From Amphimedon queenslandica (taxonomy: Eukaryota > Porifera > Demospongiae > Haplosclerida > Niphatidae): 27,132 nt of DNA. The position numbers and the translations under genes were made by a program. How positions within the stretch are numbered: position 1 is the stretch's first letter; each line of letters starts with the position of its first letter. Below the pieces are notes generated by a model. It ran no database searches and was not told the DNA's origin. It saw nothing but the letters and a program-made list of their open reading frames with translations. The stretch spans positions 90,825 to 117,956 of the forward strand of contig NW_003546370.1 in assembly GCF_000090795.2 (NCBI RefSeq), in the 5' to 3' direction. Positions 20,708 through 27,132 of the stretch are shown here, one piece after another.

Positions 20708-22230
20708 ATGGTGGTCTCTTCTCTTCTCCTATTCTTTCTGAGTATACTAGGATCAAGTAATGCTGTCTTGCAGTATCAATTACAAAATGATACTCTCTCT
20801 ACTTGCCTTGTACTGAGTGATGGATCCCTCTTGATTGGTACAGCCAGTCACATTATAAAGTTAAACTCTGACAGTTTAACAGTAAACTCATCTCTTCCAT
20901 TGAACACTACTACTAATCAACTATTGTTGCTCCTCAATGATACTGGACTCAGTCAGTATGTTCTCTCTTGTCAGGAGCAAGAGTGTTTTCTTCTTAATCC
21001 TAATGACCTCACTAGCACAGTCAGTGTGTCTACAAGCCCTACTCCTTCAACATTTCTATTTCCAACAACACCTGACATGCCAGGACTTCATACTGAAGGC
21101 AGGAACTTCTTTGTTGGTAAAGATGCTGCTTCACCTACTACTTCGTCAATCAGTAAACTACAGTATTCATCCTCTGGCTCTCAGCTACAGATTGTACTGG
21201 TTGGAAGTCAACAAGAACGCGCTATTAATTTAGCTAGAAATTTTCTAGCTAATTTTCAGCAGAATGAATTCACATACTATGTATTTGTCCTTTCCAGTTT
21301 TGACTATAAGCTACAAATAGCAAGATTATGTAGCAGTGATACTGGAATCGAGGAGGATAATGTGTTAGCGTTAACAACATACACTGAAGCAGAGTTACAG
21401 TGTAACGAAATGATGAATCCTGATTCAATTACAGCAGCTACCTTTGTACAGTATAGTGGAGAATCAATGATTATGGTATCAATGAGGAGTGGCAGCACTA
21501 ATATCATATGTGCATTCAATGTATCAGAAATTAATAGAAGAATGGATGATAAGCTATTCTCATGTAAAAACGGGCAGGGTACATTGTCTTTAAAAAGGAA
21601 TAGTGGTAGTGTTGCTTGCCCATACAATTTAGAACCAGCTCAGAAAGATGTAAGTGGAATTAGTCTTACTTGTATTATAATAATGAGTCATTGTAGGCAA
21701 TTACACCATGCAATAGACCAGGGCAATTTATTGTTCCATTTGAAGTAGATAGTCCTACATTTGGGGTCAGAGTTGCTTTCACATCTGAACTATTTTTACT
21801 TAATAGTTTTGCATTTGAAGACATTGTGTATCTATATGCTGGCTCTCATCAAGCAATTGAACAGGTAAGTATTGATTCCAAAAAAATGATTTTTATTTGA
21901 TTATGATAGTACTATTTCACACCTGAAAATTTGTTAATTCCAATTCGCAACATCACCACAACAACTACTGAACAAGTGAATAAGATTGAGTTTTCTCCAG
22001 ATGGGGAATATTTATATGCTCTCTCAGCAACACAAGTGAGTGATCATTTGCTGCATTAACATGTGAATAAACATTAATTAACAGGTTGTTAAAGTAAAAG
22101 CTACATTCGATTGCTCAATTATAACAAATTGCTCTGAATGTGTTGTCCGTTTTCGCTGTGGTTGGTGTGCCAGTTAGACTTTAAATGCACTAGGCTTAAC
22201 TCAGGATGTACTACTGGTGAATGGCTCAAT

Positions 22231-22682
22231 GTGAGTACACAGGTTGTTCCTGTCTGCATGTTTTTAATTTAGTATGGATTACCGTATAGCTGGTAATTTT
22301 TGTGGCGCTTTATTTTCGTGATTTTCGTGGTTTTGAGGCTTTCCACGAAATTAAAACCCACGAAATCATTGAAGTGCCATCCCCTTACAGGCTATGTAAA
22401 CTGTCAACCACGAAAATTAAACCACGAATTGCCCCACTAGGAGCAAACCACTAAAATTTAGACCCACGAAAATAACCCAGTATACGGTATATGTTTAGAA
22501 TGAGAATGGAACGAATGATGGATTTTATTGGCAGATGCTCACCCTGCCAATATTAATTCGGACCAATACAGTATATCTTACATGGCACACTTGGTTTGAA
22601 TTGATGTTAGCCTTTGACCATCGGTGTCCAGTTCCCATTGTTGAATCATTGCTAAGACATTTCTTTAATCTGATTTTTTTAG
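22231..22682 (+). other. enlarged intron of receptor copy 2
   Basis: This 452-bp intron corresponds to the 50-bp intron 7 of copy 1. The MITE at 22282-22487 accounts for about half of the extra length. The rest (about 22490-22680) is unrecognised unique sequence. Confidence 0.7.
22282..22487. mobile_element. 206-bp MITE in copy 2 intron
   Basis: The termini CCGTATAGCTGG and CCAGTATACGG are inverted complements with small mismatches, flanked by TA duplications. Its terminal motif and length resemble the element at 16182-16385, but the interior differs, with repeated CCACGAAA/TTTCGTGG motifs. There is no coding frame. Confidence 0.85.
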
Positions 22683-25600
22683 ATTACAAATCAAGCTACA
22701 GTTGCTACAGATGTATGTCCTTATTTACAACCTAATTCTGATGCATCTGGTGGAAAATATACTCAACCAGTTACTGTTGCTAAAAATTTGACCATATCTA
22801 CAATCAATACCCCAGTAAGCCAGACTATAATGGTACTTATAACTTATTACTGAATTTTTATACATGTAGTTTCTACCTGGCCTCAGCTATGAGTGTGTAT
22901 ATGGTACTGATACTAGAGCTGCTACTGTTAGCAGTGTCGACAATAGAGTGACATGTATTAATAATCCTGTGGTAAGTAATTAACAGTAGAATATTTAGTA
23001 ATAATGAATTGGTTGATAGTTGACAATTGGAGGAGGAGGTAGTACTCAGAATGTCTTACTGAGTCTCAGACAAGTTTACAACGGAAATAGATATACAATA
23101 GAAACTAATGCTACTGCAAATCTCAATGGTAAATATAATGAATATTATAGTATTTAATTATAAGGTACACAGTTATCTTGTACAATTGTCCTACATAAGC
23201 CCTTGGTTGCTCATCATGCTTAACACAGAGAATTGGTACTGGATTTAGCTGCAGTTGGTGTACTAGTAATACTCAATGTAGAGACATTAGTGACTGTAGT
23301 GATGCTAGTCCAGTCATTAGTACAGGAAACTGTCCTCTACCAATGATTACTGACTTTAATCCCAAGGCAGGACCTCCTAGCAGTGGAACAACTATCATTA
23401 TTAATGGAACTGATTTGGGTACACAACGCTCTGACATAGAGTCTGTTATGGTTGGTAATAGAAACTGTATTGTTGATGAATATCAACCAGGAGTATGGAT
23501 AAAATGCACCATTGATCCTGATACTAGTGATAATGCAAACAGGAATGAGAGTATTACAGTAAGAGTGACCAGATCCAGTGGTAGTGTGGCTGTCAATAGT
23601 TCAACACAGTACCAGTTCATAACACCAATCATTCAATCAGTGAGTCCTACATATGGTCCTGTTAGTGGTGGTACTAGAATAAGAATACAAGGTACTAACT
23701 TTGATATTGGTAATAAAGAAATGACAAGAGTAATAATGAGACAATCATCAAGAAAGAAGAGAAATACATGTCCTGATGTTAACTGTAATATCACGTAAGT
23801 ATGCCAATAATGAATGTCATATAATTATTGTGACATTAATAGGAGTATTATTAATACTGAAATCAACTGTGTTACTAGTAGTATTAATGATACTGATTGT
23901 GTGAGGAATGTAATAGTATCAGTCAATGGAGCTTCATTCTCTAATACTAGTATAAGCTATCAATATAGACCAGATCCTACATTTTATAGTATCAGTCCTA
24001 TGGTCACAATACCAGCGTAAGTATATTCTGGTAGGTACATACTCTTTATATTATACTCTCATTCTTTAGTGGTGGGATTTAACTAGCATTCACTGGTCGT
24101 AACCTAAATTCAGTTCAGTCTCCTACTATTACTATTACTGATAGTAGACTGATTCCTAGTAGTGTTGAGGTCAGTATATTATATGCTTGTCCTAGTTGTA
24201 ATTTATCTCTTCACACAGCCTTGTATCACTAATGATATTAAAACTTCTTTGCTGATATGTAATGGTCCTCGCATTACTAATGTGATAGACAGTTACTATG
24301 GAACGTGTATTGAGTACATGCTAATGTTAGATGGAGCAGAGTCACCTGATTTTACGAATGCATATCTGAGACTAACACTGCAACCTGATCCAATAATTAC
24401 TGGTATTAATGCTGATTCAAGATCTATATCAGTTGACGATATTAATGAGATTACTATTATGGTAAGTTATAAGGTATATAAAGACTAATAACTGATGTCT
24501 TTGTTAAATAGGGAATGAATGTTGGATCAGTTAGCCCATCAGAGATTAATATTACATTAGGAAGCAATGATGACGATGTGTGTACACTTAGAACAAGCTC
24601 CAATACTGTAAGTGGTTTCTCCATATAATACTAATATCAAAAACCTTATAAATAGGAGATTACCTGTAGGCCACCCACCAAGCCATCAGGTACCAGATTA
24701 GCACTAAGAGTAAGAATATTCCTCATTGATATACACAGTCTCATTTTATGTACCTACAGGTTAGAGTAGGAAGAAATCTCGTGTTTCCATCCAATGGTAC
24801 CACTGGCCCTGAATGGACACTAGAATATACTAGCACCAGTATTGAGTCTAGTACTAGCACTGGGTCTATTACTAGTACTATTATTACTACTATGACTACT
24901 ACTACTGGCCCTACTAGTACCAGCACTAGTGCTCCAAGTTCTACTTCAATTGGAGCCATTGTTGGAGGATCTATAGCAGCTAGTGTCATTATGACACTAT
25001 TGATTGTAGCAATACCATTAATATTCGTCATTTTAATTTTACAAAAGAGAACAAAAGACAGCAAAGAAAAGTTAGATATTATAGATTACATATTTAAGTT
25101 GTGCTTATACAATCTTCTCTTGAATATAATAGGCCAATACCTCATGAAGGGAATGTAGTAATGCCAATGTCTATGAACATCTATCAGGGCATCACTAGCC
25201 AAGATAGCAACCTCCTTCCCCAGTCTAACCCAGCATACGTTAAAGCATCAGATATTCACAAAACACCTGCAGGCAAGAATGAAGAATTTGTATCTGTAAA
25301 GAAAGCTAATAATGATGATGATGATGATGCTAATCAAGTGAATCAAGAAGATCAAGATAATGAAGGTCACATTGATACAGGAGTGATTGATGATATTGCT
25401 CAAAGTTCAGAAGATAAAGGAAGCTACAAAAATATTCCAAAGTAGATGGTGATGATAATTAAAAAAATTATTTTTGGTAAACTATTATTTTTATTACTAC
25501 TACATAATTTCTCGCTGCATTTAATACATTTTGTTTCCTTGTATGCCTAGATACTTGCATTTTAGTTCAAAAATTAATTATTTTGTTGAGTAGTATATTA

Positions 25601-25737
25601 CACTTGACATGTACCTTAAAATTTAAATTAGTCATTTCCCTCTTCATCCTCAGCCAAGAAAAACTAGACAACTGACTGTAAATGTACTTTAACTATTAAA
25701 TAATTGAACTGTCCAGATTACTTTTCTCTTGCTCAAC

Positions 25738-25820
25738 CAATGCTTTTGCAACTTCATAACACTATCAGGCACCTCATACAGTATAAAGTGCCTGATAGTG
25801 TTATGAAGTTGCAAAAGCAT

Positions 25821-25822
<2 letters not shown>
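25738..25822. repeat. long perfect inverted repeat (35-bp arms, 15-nt loop)
   Basis: 25738-25772 is the exact inverted complement of 25788-25822; the arms start CAATGCTTTTGC and end in GCAAAAGCATTG. The loop is 25773-25787. The stem has no mismatch or bulge. A GA microsatellite follows two bases later. Confidence 0.93.
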
Positions 25823-25823
<1 letters not shown>

Positions 25824-25865
<42 letters not shown>

Positions 25866-25873
25866 AGGGAGAG
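25824..25873. repeat. GA microsatellite passing into GGGA repeats
   Basis: About 17 GA dinucleotides are followed by GGGAGGGAGGGAGAGA. The Ser-Leu-rich open frame on the minus strand across it is only a consequence of the repeat. Confidence 0.93.
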
Positions 25874-26136
25874 ATAATAAATAATAAATTAATAAACACA
25901 ACTACAATTTTGCATAAAAGTACTGCAAAAGTTATAATTTTCAAGAATCAAAATGAATAATGAAGCTTATTTTTTACTGGAAAGTCCATTAAAGAGTTAA
26001 ATCTTTGTTGCACAAATTTTTGCAATATCATGCAACAAAAATACATGCTAAATCTGTAAAGTTTGTGTTTGCTAAATTTCCTGATCACAAAACCAGTAAA
26101 ATTACATATACAGCAGATGTACATGTACATGTGTAT

Positions 26137-26158
26137 TACCAAGCGCTAGCGCTTGGTA
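26137..26158. promoter_or_regulatory. 22-bp perfect palindrome upstream of a probable gene start
   Basis: TACCAAGCGCT followed by its exact inverted complement AGCGCTTGGTA, centred about 45 bp upstream of the ATG at 26192. Its position suggests a dimeric factor-binding site or promoter element, but the function is inferred. Confidence 0.5.
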
Positions 26159-26191
26159 TGTAGGGTTGAGTTGGACGAGCGCCCCCCCAAA

Positions 26192-26829
26192 ATGGCTGCC
26201 ATCCCAGAATTATTGAGCCTGTGTAAATCTTCAGGAATTCTTTATAGCTTATCTGACAGTCAAGATTTCCTTTATAATTTTATTGAAAAAGGTTAGTGTT
26301 ATAAAAAGTAGCTAAAAACTTCCACAAGATAGTTTTACGGCAATGAATGCATGCATGCCTGCATGCACCAAATGTTCAGGTTTCTCCTTCTTCTTCTTCT
26401 TCTTCCACAGTTTTTATCCTAAAAAGATAATTTTTGCACCATTCTGTTGCGCTTAATGGACGCTAGTGCAGCGGTGTGGTTTGGCATTTTGATTCTACAA
26501 AATGATTTCTCGTCGTTATTTTCAAGTACACAGTTGATTCACCAAGTGATTGGACGCCATTTTGATGCAGCCAACTGCGCATGCTCAGTAATGATTATTA
26601 TAATGGCTGGAACTCGCTGGAACTGGAAGAGCCTTTTACAATTACTGACGGTACTTACTGACTGATTTGTGATGAAATTAAGATGATGTGCATGCCTAAA
26701 GACACGACTATCTACTGACACCACTCGCTTCAAGTGAGAGAAATTATTCTAAATAAACATCAATAATTTTATTCTTTAGTTACTATGACTACACTGAGGC
26801 TCAAGTTCTGTGTTTATGATTTATGTACG
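26192..26829 (+). CDS. probable 5' exons of an unrecognised gene (incomplete)
   Basis: The likely exon 1 is 26192..26291: ATGGCTGCC in a strong AAAATGG context, encoding MAAIPELLSLCKSSG and ending in FIEK at a GTTAGT donor (phase 1). A candidate exon 2 is 26780..26829 (TTCTTTAG acceptor, GTATAA donor), continuing as VTMTTLRLKFCVYDLCT and ending in phase 0. Any further exons lie beyond the window or could not be identified. I do not recognise the protein. Support is the GC-richer start region, the upstream palindrome and consistent splice phases. The intervening 26292-26779 holds a TTC run (about 26390-26405) and a TGCA run (about 26345-26366). Confidence 0.35.
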
Positions 26830-27132
26830 GTATAATGTACCTCATTTTACTTAATCTCTTCTAGTAAAGGTAAGTATATAGAGTAAATTGTTGGTTTTAT
26901 GCTGAGTAAAGCATTCTATATGTTAAAGGGTGGGGCTTAAACGCCCTCTTCATGTCATAGATTTACTCTATTATCTATGCCTATGGCAACTTGTGTGGAC
27001 CATGCCCTACTACAAACATGTATTATATTTAAGCCACTCCAAATAGATTCGCTTACCCATTTTATGCCACATGGTCCCCCATCACTATTTGTTATACTTT
27101 AAGTAATGTTACAGCTGCTAATATTCTCGATA
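26830..27132. other. right edge, nothing recognised
   Basis: This is AT-rich sequence with no frame or repeat that I can support. It is probably intron of the gene starting at 26192. Confidence 0.5.

Larger units (their letters stand above)
20708..25445 (+). pseudogene. plexin-like receptor, copy 2, with three disabling changes
   Basis: Fifteen exon equivalents: 20708..21649, 21697..21864, 21910..22035, 22085..22230, 22683..22814, 22870..22971, 23020..23128, 23173..23794, 23843..24016, 24070..24169, 24219..24461, 24512..24607, 24656..24709, 24760..25070, 25133..25445. The signal peptide and Sema domain (412 residues to PSI) are open and well formed but clearly diverged from copy 1. At about 22160-22170, PSI1 runs straight into the PSI2 sequence with 2 extra bases, shifting frame to a TAG. 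Two more in-frame stops follow: TAA 23196 in PSI3 and TAA 24080 in an IPT domain. Splice sites are otherwise kept, except a weak GTTAGA donor at 25071. A Ser/Thr-rich stalk is expanded before the TM helix. The tail keeps NPAYVK, EEFVSVKK and SYKNIPK but lacks the YDEI, YEEF and YVSQ segments. A product limited to the secreted Sema part remains possible. Confidence 0.78.
25446..26191. other. intergenic region with hairpin, GA microsatellite and palindrome
   Basis: The first about 140 bp match the 3' flank of copy 1. Then come a 35-bp-stem hairpin (25738-25822), a GA/GGGA run (about 25824-25873) and a 22-bp palindrome (26137-26158). No gene was recognised. Confidence 0.7.

Noticed and set aside
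25689..25901. Ser-Leu-rich minus-strand frame
   Set aside because: It is a translation of the GA microsatellite and half of the hairpin, without coding features.
26447..26665. 72-residue plus-strand frame near the right edge
   Set aside because: It has no recognised motif and no good splice borders in frame with the upstream exon. It falls between the two candidate exons.

Overview
The window looks like a compact invertebrate metazoan genome, most likely a demosponge such as Amphimedon. The species is inferred; the metazoan origin is well supported. The genes are spliced animal genes, many introns are only 43-75 bp, and neighbours lie a few hundred bp apart in alternating head-to-head and tail-to-tail pairs. 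The introns and intergenic DNA of the first 12 kb are full of the palindromic octamer TACATGTA. No prokaryotic operon, CRISPR array, rRNA or tRNA was seen.

Left part (1-13.7 kb), five conserved housekeeping genes: (1) the 3' end of a CCR4-type deadenylase (CNOT6/CNOT6L, +, 1-1923); (2) CFAP96/C4orf47, a ciliary microtubule-associated protein (-, 2498-3529), convergent with gene 1; (3) head-to-head with it, a gene whose N-terminus matches RAMAC, the activator of the mRNA cap methyltransferase, with a long charged C-terminal extension (+, 3650-6668); (4) an 85-residue single-RRM protein (-, 6812-7124), convergent with gene 3; (5) head-to-head with that, a TBC1D25-type Rab GTPase-activating protein (+, 7418-13700). 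The introns of genes 3 and 5 carry several copies of one inverted-repeat-ended interspersed repeat, one of which holds a nested second element.

Right part (14.8-25.4 kb), a tandem pair of plexin-like receptor genes. Each has a signal peptide, a Sema domain, PSI and IPT/TIG domains, one transmembrane helix and a short cytoplasmic tail. The tail lacks the plexin GAP domain and in copy 1 carries tyrosine motifs resembling SH2 and PTB docking sites. Copy 1 (14800-20333, 18 exons) is nearly intact, with one apparent +1 frameshift. Copy 2 (20708-25445, 15 exons) has a frameshift at a PSI1/PSI2 deletion junction plus two in-frame TAA codons, so it looks like a decaying pseudogene. The 3' halves of the two copies are near-identical including introns and 3' UTR, while the 5' halves have diverged.

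Right edge (25.4-27.1 kb): a long perfect hairpin, a GA microsatellite, a 22-bp palindrome and the probable first exon(s) of an unrecognised gene running out of the window. The receptor pair is the most interesting part: a plexin ectodomain joined to what reads like a phosphotyrosine-docking tail.
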